From Diphasiastrum complanatum (lineage: Eukaryota > Streptophyta > Lycopodiopsida > Lycopodiales > Lycopodiaceae), in contig CM055108.1 in the NCBI GenBank assembly GCA_029204225.1, positions 8,740,601 to 8,804,600 on the forward strand: 64,000 nt of DNA. The letters are read 5' to 3'. Positions 1 to 10,075 of this stretch are shown here, in pieces. Every line of letters starts with the position of its first letter. Positions within the stretch are counted from its first letter, which is position 1. Position numbers and translations under genes: made by a program. The notes under the pieces are model-generated. The model was not told the origin of the DNA and did not search any database. It was given only the letters and a program-made list of their open reading frames with translations.

Positions 1-244
1 TAGGCCATATTGGGCCTTGTTTTAGTTTGGCCAATTTTAGGACACCTATCCTTTCATGCAATTAGTGTATTTCACTATATGTACAGTTTTTTCTTTGTTA
101 TACAAAGCTTTTGTTGTGCCATCTTTGAGAGCTTGTGAGGAGTGTCTATGATGATTGATTGATGTGATCTGCATACTGCACTAGATCCTAATAGGATTTT
201 AATAGCATTGTTATAGGAGGAAACAAGTATCATTTGATGAGACT

Positions 245-655
245 TTGAATAAGTGCTTTACATATTACGCTTACAATTCTACAAAATTTTCATCCAAGAA
301 AACAATGACCAAACGTGTTTCAAACAAAAACAACATCCAAAAAACATCGACAACACCGATATACGATTCAGATGTTTTAACATGTGTGGAGGATGCGACT
401 GATTGTAACATGTCAGGATCGACATATAACTCAGATATCCTAACAAGTGTGGAAGATGTGGTTGATCATAATATGTCAAGATCAGCGTATAACTCAGATA
501 TTCCAATAGGTGTAGAAGATGCAGCTGATCATAATATATCAAGATCAGCGTATGACTCAAATATCCTAACAAGTGTGGAGGATGTCGAGGAAACATTTGA
601 GAGCAATAGAAATAAAGAACAAACTTGTGATCATGATTGTCAAATCAACAAATGA
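245..655 (+). CDS. Hypothetical repeat protein, 136 aa
   Basis: I do not recognise this protein. The frame opens with ATG, and residues 40-123 consist of nearly four copies of a 21-residue unit (Y-N/D-S-D/N-I-L-T-S-V-E-D-x-x-D-H-N-M-S-R-S-A). The unit is 63 bases, so copy-number change keeps the frame. The head (about 39 residues) is Lys/Thr/Asn-rich and the tail ends in acidic and polar residues. No signal peptide, membrane segment or zinc motif is seen. It may be an exon of a host gene, since conserved spacing and the lack of stops through four units argue against random sequence, but a plain minisatellite that happens to be open is equally possible. No promoter was identified upstream. Confidence 0.35.
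   Translation: MNKCFTYYAYNSTKFSSKKTMTKRVSNKNNIQKTSTTPIYDSDVLTCVEDATDCNMSGSTYNSDILTSVEDVVDHNMSRSAYNSDIPIGVEDAADHNISRSAYDSNILTSVEDVEETFESNRNKEQTCDHDCQINK
362..613 (+). repeat. 63-bp tandem repeat, about 3.8 copies
   Basis: Units start at 362, 425, 488 and 551, each opening with a TAT/TAC Tyr codon followed by AAC/GAT TCA. The last unit diverges after about 40 bases. Units differ by scattered substitutions without length change. Confidence 0.85.
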
Positions 656-715
656 ACTAAAGTTGCACACGTGCATCCATTTTGAAAAGTACAAATGCAC
701 TCACACAACGCAATT

Positions 716-960
<245 letters not shown>

Positions 961-1455
961 CTGTATCTAACAGGGACAAGTCAGTTCCAACGACGATATC
1001 TAATTCGATCAGGAGCTCTTCTCAGCCAGATTTAATCATGTTGACTGGTTGGAGAGCTCCATTCCTCAAAGATACGTACGTCTATGAAATGCTTGATCAA
1101 TCACCAAAGCAAATTCAAAATGATGATTCTTTCGACGCAAGACTTCGTAGAAGACAATACCTGCATGCTGAAACTACAAAATCAAAAAACAAAAAAATTA
1201 ATCCACATCTACATTCCACAAAACAAGAAAGTAAGCAAGAAATCTAATTAATCCACAATCACAAGAAGAAATCAGAACATGTTCATAGGAATTTCACTCA
1301 AGAAGAGAGCCATGAACAAGGAGCTTCTGAATTTTCAAGAACTCGTGGAAGATCTTCTTTATTCAATCCAAGACTAAGCTAATCAATGGTATGAAAAGAC
1401 TATTCATCTTTCATTTTTTACCATATTGGAATAACCCTTTTGATCAATCACTTGC

Positions 1456-1908
1456 TTGATCCTATGCAAATATTTAAACATGTGGGTAAATCAATATGGA
1501 AACACTTGGTGGGTGACAAAGATAGTATTTCTGCTGGACATGATCTACAAGAATCAAAAACAAAAAAAAGAGTATTGGCCAACATTGTGTACTATTAAAA
1601 ATACCTATACTATTCCAAGAGCCCCTTGGATTCTTACGAAAGAAGAGTATAAGTATGTATGGTCAGTCATTTGCGAGATGAGAACACCAACTGATTTTGT
1701 TCATTCACTACAAACATCATTCATAGTTGAAGGAAAACTCCATGGTCTAAAATCTCATAATTGGTTGAAGATGGTCGAGTACATATCTCCAATGTGCATT
1801 CATGGCTGTCTAACTGATCAACTTCGTGATGCCATTTACAAATTAGCATTCGTTGTTAGGTACAAGTTGCAATGTTATACACGTTTGTGTGTTTGCAAAG
1901 ATGAATGA
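1456..1908 (+). pseudogene. CACTA (En/Spm) TNP2-type transposase fragment
   Basis: The frame contains the block P-W-I-L-T-K-E-E, then a spacer and G-L-K-S-H-N-W followed by a run ending R-D-A-I. This layout is characteristic of plant CACTA TNP2-like transposases, where a proline-aromatic-L-T/S-x-E-E segment precedes a GLKSHD motif and a PLAxRG-like segment. Here the motif reads GLKSHN, with Asn for the usual Asp. At about 150 residues it is a small part of the family's usual length of many hundreds. I saw neither CACTA termini nor flanking transposase domains. The preceding frame at 912-1247 shows no recognised homology and was not joined to it. It is an inactive scrap. Confidence 0.6.
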
Positions 1909-2497
1909 ATAATCGAACATTGTGGCAAAGTGTATTATTATCTTTCATATAATTTTCACAAATGTTACCACAAAGAAGATGCTTTTTAATTATAATATAT
2001 AAATAATCAACATTTTACATTTTCCAATTGTTCTCTTAATTAATTCACACAACTATTAATATTGATAAGTTTTTTTAATTCTAAGTGATTGCGAGATGCA
2101 TTTGAAATGAAACTATAGAAATGCAACATCGTAGAAAGATGTAATAATTTTAATTTGAAAACAATATAGATTGACCACAATGTATCATTTTATGACAAAA
2201 TTATTTGTGATATGTACTTACTTTATTCATCAATACAAGATTCAAATTCATCATCCAATACATCTTACAACTCATCTCCACTAAGATGATTTTCATCATC
2301 ACTATCAAAATCAAAACCTCTCTCAATATTGTCCTCATGCAAAGAATCATTGTTGTCCTCTTCATCATCTGAGTCATCAAAATGGCATAAAAATCAATTC
2401 TCGGGTTTTGAAGATCTATAAATGTAGCCAAAAAATTTAAATCCAATATAACATCTATTTTTTCAAGCCCTTTAAAATTCATATTTTTAAGCTTAGA
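1909..2497. other. AT-rich stretch, no gene seen
   Basis: Strongly AT-rich, with TA-rich runs around 1985-2050. The only reading frames are short and biased to Met, Leu and Ile with no motif. Nothing can be supported here beyond spacer or decayed transposon sequence. Confidence 0.5.
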
Positions 2498-2832
2498 ATG
2501 AGTGAAAAGGGGGCCCAATATTTTCTTGGGCCCCCATTTTGCAAAAGAATTTGTAAAAAAAGGGGGGGAGGGGGATGGGAGTACATTGCCCCCCCCCCCT
2601 CCCCCCTCCCCCTCTCTCTACCTCTCTCTCCCTCGGGGCCAGCTGGCCCGTCGTACCCCACCCACCCCTTCGGGCCGCTGGCCCTAGATGATCCGCGTGG
2701 CCTAGAGGGCCACACCTAACCCCCCCCCCCCCCCCCCCCTCGCTGTCCTGTCAAAGAGGGAGGGGGGTGACCTGGGAGTGCGCGCTCATCGCGCTCCCAC
2801 TTGGCTCAGCGGCCCCAAGTGGGCAGGAGCAG

Positions 2833-2864
<32 letters not shown>

Positions 2865-2890
2865 GGGGAGGGGGGTTAGGCTAAGCCAAT
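2498..2890. repeat. G+C island with homopolymers and nested palindromes
   Basis: About 390 bases, extremely G/C-rich against an AT-rich surround. It holds GGGCCCAA(n7)TTGGGCCC at about 2512-2533, a G-rich run answered by a C-rich run at about 2560-2610, GGGCCAGCTGGCCC near 2637-2650, a C run of about 20 starting near 2720 and a G run of about 30 starting near 2834. The C run is preceded by CCTAAC and the G run is followed by GTTAGG, so the two arms form a long imperfect inverted repeat around a centre that itself holds CCCACTTGG(n10)CCAAGTGGG (2796-2823). No open frame here looks coding. A foldback or MITE-like element is the simplest reading. Confidence 0.7.
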
Positions 2891-3245
2891 CACATTAAGA
2901 GGAGGAAAAGAAGGGGTACAATCATGTTTCACTCCCCTTTGCCTCAATTTGCTACTTGTATGAGTGATAGATCAATTCTATGTAAGTTTTTTGGAGTTAA
3001 TGAGAGTTTCTACATTTTGAGCTATTTTGGCTTTCTCTCTCTACCCGAGGATTGGTGCTTGGTTTCTCTCCCTATCTAAGAGCAAGGCTGTTTTGTACTT
3101 AGTTTTTTCATCTACAAGTCTCCACATGTGTGAATGTACTTTGGTGTTTGATATACATAATGCTCTTGCCCTAGATTTGTGAGATAGATCTTGGATTTCA
3201 ATCTATGCTTGATCTTTGTGCAATCACCACATCTAAGGAGATCAT
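2891..3245. other. Unassigned, possible LTR-like sequence
   Basis: AT-rich with short CT-rich tracts (3031-3070) that resemble LTR leaders elsewhere in the window, for example near 48765-48810, and a CCACATGTGTG at about 3123. No terminal repeat or primer site was found, so no element is called. Confidence 0.3.
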
Positions 3246-3459
3246 AAACACAACTTGGGGCACTCCCACACATGTGAAATTCAACAAAACTAAGAAAGAA
3301 AAACCTAGTCCACCCTTAGTATGGAATAAAAAATTGGATGAGAGTTTTCAAACTGTCAAAAAGATGATTGTTTTAGCTCTTTTTTTGAAGACTACAAATA
3401 TTGCTAAACCTTTTGTCATTAACGCTTTTTCTTGGGAGAAGAAGCCATGTGCTTTTTGA
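3246..3459 (+). pseudogene. Possible Ty3/gypsy RNase H start, fragment
   Basis: Residues 38-80 of the frame at 3205-3459 read W-(n5)-E-S-F-Q-T-V-K-K-M-I ... K-P-F-V-I-N-A-F-S, which follows the layout of the gypsy RT/RNase H boundary (W-x-x-x-C-x-x-A-F-x-x-L-K ... P-F-x-x-x-x-D-A-S). The catalytic Asp is replaced by Asn-Ala-Phe, and the frame stops soon after. The match is short and weak and could be chance. Confidence 0.3.
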
Positions 3460-3477
3460 GAAATGAAGCACATCCTA

Positions 3478-3590
3478 TTTCAAAATGAAAAGGAAAAAAA
3501 TCTTTAGATTTAAGGTTATTGCTTTGTTTTTGTTAAGATTCTAAATTTTAGTATTTCATTAGGCTTGCAAAGGGAGTTGTGGGCAAAATT
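3478..3590 (+). repeat. Diverged direct repeat, copy 1
   Basis: About 110 bases that recur at 5083-5189. Shared blocks include AAGGTTATTGCTTTG, TTGTTAAGATTCTAAATTTT and TTGCAAAGGGAGTT. Identity is roughly 80 percent by eye. The two copies are 1.6 kb apart in the same orientation; they are too short and too diverged to be called LTRs. Confidence 0.65.
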
Positions 3591-4740
3591 GGCTTTTGAT
3601 TTTGATTTTGGGCTTAGTAAGTACAATTATGTTTGACCTAAGGGTCAACCTTCATATTGACCTACTAATTATAGATGTTAACTTTAGCTCAAATAAGCTT
3701 AACCCATGTTTTGTAAGTATGAGTCGAGTGTCACATAGGAATGATCATTAATTCAATAAATCTTTATCAAGTAACTAATGATGTAAAAAACGAGGCCTTT
3801 TTGAGTTTAGCAGGGCTCTAATGCAAGATGTAAAATTGTTGTGGTTATTCAACATCACAATTTCTTTTGCTTCCAAAACATGTCACTTGTTAGCCAATAT
3901 TTTTACCACTAAATTTTGGCTAATTGACACTTTCTTTCAAAAGATAGTCAATGGTACAATTTAGTCAACTCTCATTTGGCAAAAACAACCTACGTTAAAG
4001 GGTGTCATCCATCCTTTCATGATCTATTAATGTGAATGATTTAGAATCTTTCAATCTCTTAATTAGCATGGAAATAGTTGAAAGTCTGGCATATGAAATA
4101 CAGAAAACACAACAACAAAACATACAAATTTGACTTTGGATTTCGATAGGTTTTAAACACTCAACAAACTATCAATTAAAAGGAAAAATTAAAAAGTAAC
4201 CATTTGTTTAAAATGTAACTTCAAATAGTTCAATTTTGAGCAAGTCCAAACTTTGAAGTTTTCATTATTAACATACGACAATGGTATCGAATCTTTTTTC
4301 CTTAGCACTAGGTATAGAATAAAATTATACCACTACAATTGAAGACTCCAGTTAACATTCTCTTTGAAAGATTGTTGTGGCCTAGTGAGTCAACAATATT
4401 CTCTTTGAAAATTCAGCCCATTTGTTTACCTTAGAAAGTGATATGTACTCAATTGCATTGTTTGGCTTTATGTCAAAGCTTTGGTGATATACTCACTCAT
4501 TATCCATACATTTCTATGATGACACATGTTGATAATACCAACTAGAATCCAAGGCCATCATATAAGAGTGATAGTTAAATATAGAAGTCATAGATTGAAA
4601 ACTAAAATATGAGATTGGTGTCGATAGCTCACCTCCATCGCTATATTTGTGTGTTTGTTTTATAGGTGTCAAATTTAAGAAATAGCTTTGTACAAAAGAG
4701 TTGGAGTATAGCTGGCTATGTACATATAACTTGTTTGTCC

Positions 4741-4744
<4 letters not shown>
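3591..4744. other. AT-rich spacer, no gene seen
   Basis: Over a kilobase with no frame longer than a few tens of codons and no transposon motif that I could recognise. The region lies between the two copies of the direct repeat at 3478 and 5083. Confidence 0.5.

Positions 4745-4803
<59 letters not shown>
4745..4803. repeat. (CT)n microsatellite, about 29 units
   Basis: Uninterrupted CT run. The following 100 bases contain GTGGCCCCAAGTAGGGCCCG at 4905-4924, which echoes GCGGCCCCAAGTGGGC inside the G+C island at about 2811. Confidence 0.95.
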
Positions 4804-4806
<3 letters not shown>

Positions 4807-5082
4807 ATGCTAGAGATTTTAACAATCTTGTGTTAATATCGATGAAAACCATATGAGAAAACAAAAGCAAGAGACCACTCAAAGCCTACATTGATAGCTC
4901 GCATAGTGGCCCCAAGTAGGGCCCGTGGCCCCTTCCATTAGGCCTCAAGTAAAATACCCCCTTATACACTTTCTTAAGTTGATTCAATATCATTTGTTTT
5001 AAGCAAAGCCCTCACCTATCAATTAGCAACTATGAAGAGGCTATCTGAATATTTTTTCAAAGCATGTCCCATTTCAAATGAA

Positions 5083-5189
5083 AATTGGGGAAAACAAATC
5101 ATTAGAATTAAGGTTTTTGCTTTGTATTTGTTAAGATTCTAAATTTTTGTATGTCATTAGTCTTGCAAAGGGAGTTATGGGCGTAACTA
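5083..5189 (+). repeat. Diverged direct repeat, copy 2
   Basis: Partner of 3478-3590. It ends exactly where the A1 LTR is judged to begin, so A1 probably inserted into this older repeat. Confidence 0.6.
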
Positions 5190-5878
5190 TGAAAAATTGC
5201 CTACATTGGCAAATCTAGCCATGTAAAATATTGTACATTTTGTCAATACTTTTTGTTAGTCACTTGAATGGCCAAAGTGCCACTTGTAAATCCACACCTA
5301 AGGTAGGTTACCACGAGTCAAGAGGAGTGGTTGTGTCCATTTGTTAGTGAGTCCTACTTTGTAGGATCTAGACCATGATTTATGATGAGATTTGTACCTA
5401 CCATGCACCTACCAAGCATGACTCTTGGATCTAGGCTAGGGTTTTCACATTAGGGCAAGAAAGTTAAGTCTACTTCCTTATTACATGCTGGATTTTCACC
5501 TAACTTGGCAAAGGAAGTGTCTTTTACTATGTATTCTCATTCTCCATAGTGAGGAGATAGAAACTTTTTGGAGCCTCAAGGAGAAACTCGAGTTTTCTCT
5601 CTATGTATTGTGATTGCTATTGATTACAATGAAACCCAGCTTTGGCACACTTAAAACTCTCTCTACAGGCCGTACTACAGCCTGATCTTCACGCATGGGA
5701 ACTCAGATTATAGTTTATGATCAAGTTTATGATTGTCTCTACTTGTTTTTTATCAAGCTGCTAAACTAGATCTTGTTTTCTAATGACTACTATCTGATAT
5801 ATTGTTTAACAAGCACACAATCAACCTTGTAGATCATTCAAAGATTCATTTATGGTCCTTAGTACTGTACTTTTTACA
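5190..5878 (+). repeat. A1 5' LTR (about 689 bp)
   Basis: The start TGAAAAATTG and the end TTTTTACA are set by alignment with the A2 LTR (686 bp, 45126-45811). Shared blocks include TTCCTTATTACATGCTGG, ACTATGTATTC and CTCTACAGGCC. The start is less certain than the end, which is fixed by the primer site. The open frame at 5802-6002 spans the LTR end and leader and is not a gene. Confidence 0.65.
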
Positions 5879-5891
5879 TGGTATCAAAGCC
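5879..5891 (+). other. A1 primer-binding site
   Basis: TGGTATCAAAGCC directly follows the LTR end. It matches the initiator Met tRNA site (TGGTATCAGAGC) except for one base. Confidence 0.85.
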
Positions 5892-6526
5892 AAGTACAAG
5901 GCTATTGATCAATGTTTGAAACTAATCCAATTTAGCAGGTTTTTGGTGCAAAAAGCTAGTATTGGTGCGGGCTGGTATCTTGGAATTGGTGAGGGAATTT
6001 GATCCCAAACTTTTTGTGGATCAAAAACCATACTGTTCACACGTGTGGGCAACTCTGAACCAACATTTAAAATCCCACATTCATTGGATCACTGTAATTT
6101 CATCCGGTGTCAGTTTGATGTGATTTTTGGTGCAAATCCTAGAATAAGCTACCAAGATCACTTGCCATTAATTAGTTTTGAATTTGTTTCATGATAACTA
6201 ATTAATCTAGGCTGATTTCAAACCTTCTTAAAGTGGAAACCAGGTCTAGAAAGTAAAAAGTGAAAGAGAGATGTAGAGTCATTCTATTGTCCAGAAATAG
6301 CCAAGATTGGCAAGATTTGCTTAAGAATAGTTTTCACTTCACCTTATCTTCATTCCAGCTTTGTGAGGGAGTGATAGAACTGTGATTACAAGTCCATCTG
6401 TTGGATTAGAAGTCAACATTTGAGTGAAACACTGCAAGTTAGAAACCTTTGTGAGTTTCAAGTTCAAACAAATCTATATCTTGTGTGTAGAATTTGACTA
6501 GTAAGATGGGATTTGCTGGAGCAAAC

Positions 6527-6604
6527 CAATTATGCTGGAGCATAATTGATAGAATTTAACCTTTCACTAGAAGCTAGTGAAAGGTTAAATTTTAACAATT
6601 ATGC
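6527..6604 (+). repeat. Quasi-palindromic insertion at the A1 gag start
   Basis: 6540-6570 is the inverted copy of 6574-6604, with a 3-base loop and two mismatches; the inner 18 bases are perfect. It is preceded by a perfect 10-base palindrome with a 2-base loop at 6527-6548. The A2 copy at 46435-46500 has no such structure: it runs straight from the initiator ATG into L-E-A-S-E-R-L. The palindrome therefore arose in A1, probably by template switching, and destroys the gag N-terminus. Confidence 0.85.
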
Positions 6605-7232
6605 CATTTGGAAAGTGAGGATGGAGTCACTCATGGTGCTCTAGGTTCTTTATGAGTTTCTTATTGATGATGAAGATGAACCTTTAGGTGCACAGGAGTT
6701 AGCTAAATACAAGAGAAGATCTAGGCTTGCACTTCACTGTGTGAAGATGAATGGAAGCAATGATTTGTTGAGAGAAGTATCAGCTTATACTAGTGCTAAA
6801 GAGGCTTGGGAATCTTTAAGATCAATCTATGAGTCTAGTAACACTTCGAGGGTACTCATGCTTAGGAATCAGATTCTGCAAAGCATGAAGATGAGTGATG
6901 AGAGTGCACAGGTTTATGTGCTCAAAATCAAGTCTCTCAGTAGGGAGTTAGCTTCCATTGGAGAGAAGATTCAAGATAGTGAGCTTGTTCAGATTGTCCT
7001 TAATGGTCTAGGGAGTGACTTTTCAAATTTGGTCCAAAGCTTTGCAATCCAAAATACTTTGCCCACTATAGAAAAGCTTGACAGTGTCTTAGTGGCTGAA
7101 GAGTGTAGGATGATGCATACCAATGCAAAAATGAATGCTATTTCTCTGCAGGATGGTGATGAGAAAGCTAATTTCTCATTCAAAAACAAGAAGAAGACCA
7201 ATGGCAAGAAAAAAGCACTTCAACGAGACTAA
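6594..7232 (+). pseudogene. A1 gag
   Basis: Copia capsid protein. It opens in frame with N-Y-A-I-W-K-V-R-M-E-S, the standard W-K-x-x-M motif of plant copia Gag, then meets a TAG stop at 6642-6644. From 6741 the frame is open for 163 codons through the capsid region (A-W-E-S-L, then R-V-L-M-L-R-N-Q-I-L, then L-V-Q-I-V-L-N-G-L) and ends in a Lys-rich segment. A frameshift near 7230 separates it from the zinc knuckle and pol. The true start is lost to the palindrome described above. In a live element Gag assembles the particle in which the RNA is copied. Confidence 0.9.
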
Positions 7233-7240
7233 GGAGGAGG

Positions 7241-9106
7241 ATGAGGCCTTCAAGCTCAAAGGGCAAGATCAAAGACAAGTCCAAGTACAAATGTTTTTTC
7301 TATAGAAATAAAGGACATTTTGCATCAAAATGTCTCAAGAAGAAGAAGGCACAAGAGAGCAAACAAAGCAACATTGCACATCAAGAGAAGAAGAATGAAG
7401 AAGAGTCATCCTTGATGGTTTCCAACAAACCACCATCATCCAAGAGCAACACCAATGATTCTTGGTGGATTGATAGTAGGGCTAGTTCCCACATGACATA
7501 TCAAAAGGACATTTTCTCCACTTTACTTTCTTATAATGATTTACATAGATCAATCTATACTGCAAGTAGTCAAGAATGTAAGATAAGTCGAATAGGAACC
7601 ATTCCATTGTATGTTGGATCATCCAAAAGGATGAATCTTGAGAATGTTCTTTATGTTCCTAAGTTAACCAATAATTTGCTTAGTGTTGGCCAATTAATGG
7701 ATAATGGCCTTGTTGTACAATTCAAGCATGGATTTTGTTCCATTCTTAGAAATGATGAATGTATAGCCAAAGGCTTTAAGCAAGGTAGATTGTTTAATCT
7801 TGATGCTAATATTGCAGTGGAGAGTGTTAACTTGGCAAAAGTGGAGTTATCAAAGGTGGAACTATGGCACAAAAGGTTGGACAACCCCAAATTCAAAGCC
7901 ATGGAATCTATGGTTGCAAAAGAGCTTGCAGTTGGACTCCCCAAGCATTTTTCAAAGTGTGGGAAGAGATGTGAAGCATGCAGCCTCTCAAAGGCTAACC
8001 AAATACCCTTCTCAAGATCTACATCAAGATCAAGCTCTCCGCTTGAACTCATATATTCGAATGTTCATAGATTTTCACATGAGTCTAATGGTGGTGCCAA
8101 GTATTATGTAATCTTTATTGATGACTATTCTAGATATTGTTGGATGTACCTCTTGTCTAGCAAATCTATGGTGTCTGATTCTTTTGTAAAGTTCAAGACT
8201 TTGGTAGAAAATCAACTTAGTACCAAGATTAAGGTATTAAGGAGTGATAATGGAGGTGAATATATCTACAATAAGTTGATTGACTTTTGTAGTTTTAATG
8301 GCATAAAGAGAGAGTTGTCATGTCCATACAACCCTCAACAAAATGGAGTGAGTGAGAGAAGAAATAGATCTCTTTGTGAGTGTTCTAAGGCCTTAAGGCT
8401 AGATGCTTCTCTATACAAACCATTTTGGGGTGAAGCAATAACTTGTGCTAATTTTTTGTGCAATAGATTGCCAAACCAAACCATTGGAGGAACCACACCA
8501 TTTGAAGCTCTATTTGGAGGGAAGCCCAATCTCAAGAATCTCAAAGTTTTTGGATCCACTTGTTATGTACACCAATCCTTGGATAAGAGGAAGAAGGATG
8601 ATGCAACATCCATCAAAGGCATCTTTGTGGTATATGGTGAGAATAGCAAAGGATATAGAGTCTTCAATACCATCACTAGCAAGGTGATAGTGAGTAGGGA
8701 TGTTATTTTTTATGAAGGACATGCTTGTGATTTGGATGATAATGCTACTAATCATCTTGATGTCAAGGATCATGCTAGGATGGAGGAGGAGCTTCCAAGT
8801 GAAGAAGAACTTGAGGATCCACCTGAAGATGCAAGAACTCCAAGAACTCCAAGAAGATCTACAAGGGCAAGGATCAAGCCATTGAGGCTCACCTATGATG
8901 GTCAAGGTGATCAAAGGGAGGGCTCATCATCTTTCACATCTTACATCTTTCTTACTTCAATGTTAGATGAGCCAACATGCTATGAAGATGCTTGTAAATC
9001 TAAAAGTTGGATGGATGTTATGCAAGTAGAGTATGATGCTCTTATTGAAAATCATACTTGGGATCTTGTGGATCTTCCTCAAGGGAAGAAACCTCTTGAT
9101 TGCTAG
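7241..9106 (+). pseudogene. A1 pol: zinc knuckle, protease, integrase
   Basis: 621 codons open. Residues about 17-30 are a zinc knuckle CFFYRNKGHFASKC in which the second Cys is Tyr. Protease follows near residue 75 as WWIDSRASSHMT, with Arg in place of the catalytic-loop Gly (normally D-S-G). The pre-integrase domain has W-H-K-R-L near residue 209. The integrase core carries S-D-N-G-G-E-Y and G-V-S-E-R-R-N, the second Asp and the Glu of D-D-E. The end reads W-D-L-V-D-L-P-Q-G-K-K-P, the first residues of reverse transcriptase, and is cut at 9106 by foreign sequence. Two altered catalytic or zinc positions and the truncation make it non-functional. Confidence 0.92.
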
Positions 9107-10075
9107 GTCCGGAACCATGTTGGTTTATAGGGCTTTTAGCAACTGGCATGCTTGCGGTTCTTTCCGCTTCTGATTCGTTGCTCAGTTGCAGTGCGACTTG
9201 AACATCTTTGTTTGAGTGTTCGTCTTCTGCTCCCTCTGTTGTGGTTGACAGGTCATTGTATTGTCTTCCTAGGTCTTCATAGTTGGCTGAATCATTGTTG
9301 GCCATTGTTCTGGTCTCATTGAACTTGACGTCTCTGTTTGTCTTTACTTGGTTTGTCTCTGGCATATAGATCCTATAGTATGATGAATGATTGTCATATT
9401 CTACATGGTATCCCTGTTTTACTTTCTCATCAAGCTTCTTTCGAAGCTTGTCAGAATTATGTGCATATGCTGCATAGCCAAAGATTCAAATATGAGTCAG
9501 ATTGGATTTTCTGCCACACCATAGTTTGTGTGGTGTCATGTGAGAAACATTTGATTTGTCTATCCTGTTCTGGGCGTAGGTAGCTATAGCTACTACTTTA
9601 GCCCATAGTACTCTGGGTGCCTTTGAATGGGCCATCATGCACCTTGCGGCTTCCATGAGGGTGCTGTTCTTTCTCTCAGTGACACCATCGTGTTGTGGTG
9701 TGTCGGATGCAGTCCTTCTGTGAAGTATTCCACGTTCACTGCAAATATTAGCAAAGCGATTTGAGGTGTACTCTCCACCATGATCTGTTATGATCCACTG
9801 CACTTTGCTTCCTGTCTTTCTGCCCAGTTCATGTATTTTGTGAACTTGTCAAGTGTTTTCGACTTGTTGTGAATGAAGTAGACTCTGGCGAACTTACTGT
9901 AGTTGTCAATGAAGGTGATGTAGTACTTCAAACCTCCTACTTAGATCACATCGAAAGGTCCGTAGTTGTCCAAATGTACCAATTTCAGAATCTTTGTCAT
10001 TCTATAGGAGTCTTTGGTGAAAAGAGTACCTCAAATCTTACCTTTCATGCATGCATCATAGGTTATCAATTTTTT
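9107..10075 (-). mobile_element. Inverted copia C fragment: integrase and linker
   Basis: Minus-strand copia integrase. From high to low coordinate it reads Y-I-T-F-I-D-N-Y-S-K-F (about 9930), T-D-H-G-G-E-Y-T-S (about 9790) and G-V-T-E-R-K-N-S (about 9680), then the acidic linker with N-D-L-S-T-T-T-E-G (about 9250) that normally precedes RT. A stop and a frameshift separate the segments. It is the same family as the plus-strand element at 10076-15826, which has the same Y-I-T-F-I-D-D-F-S-K-F and T-S-T-E-G-V blocks but lacks everything between them. The right end abuts the LTR of that element; the left end abuts truncated A1. Confidence 0.88.

Larger units (their letters stand above)
5190..9106 (+). 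mobile_element. Ty1/copia element A1, 3'-truncated
   Basis: Order: LTR, primer site, leader, gag, zinc knuckle, protease, pre-integrase domain, integrase, then the first residues of reverse transcriptase. This is the copia order, with integrase before RT. At 9106 the sequence switches to an antisense fragment of family C, and no A1 RT, RNase H or 3' LTR was found further on. A second copy, A2 (45126-47870), has a similar LTR, gag and linker and helps define the parts. Several inactivating changes mark A1 as dead. Confidence 0.9.

Noticed and set aside
2479-2719. Gly/Pro-rich frames on both strands in the G+C island
   Set aside because: Composition follows directly from G and C runs; no domain, start context or conserved pattern.
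3478-5189. The pair of direct repeats as LTRs of one element
   Set aside because: Copies are only about 110 bases, diverged, and no primer site, purine tract or coding region lies between them.
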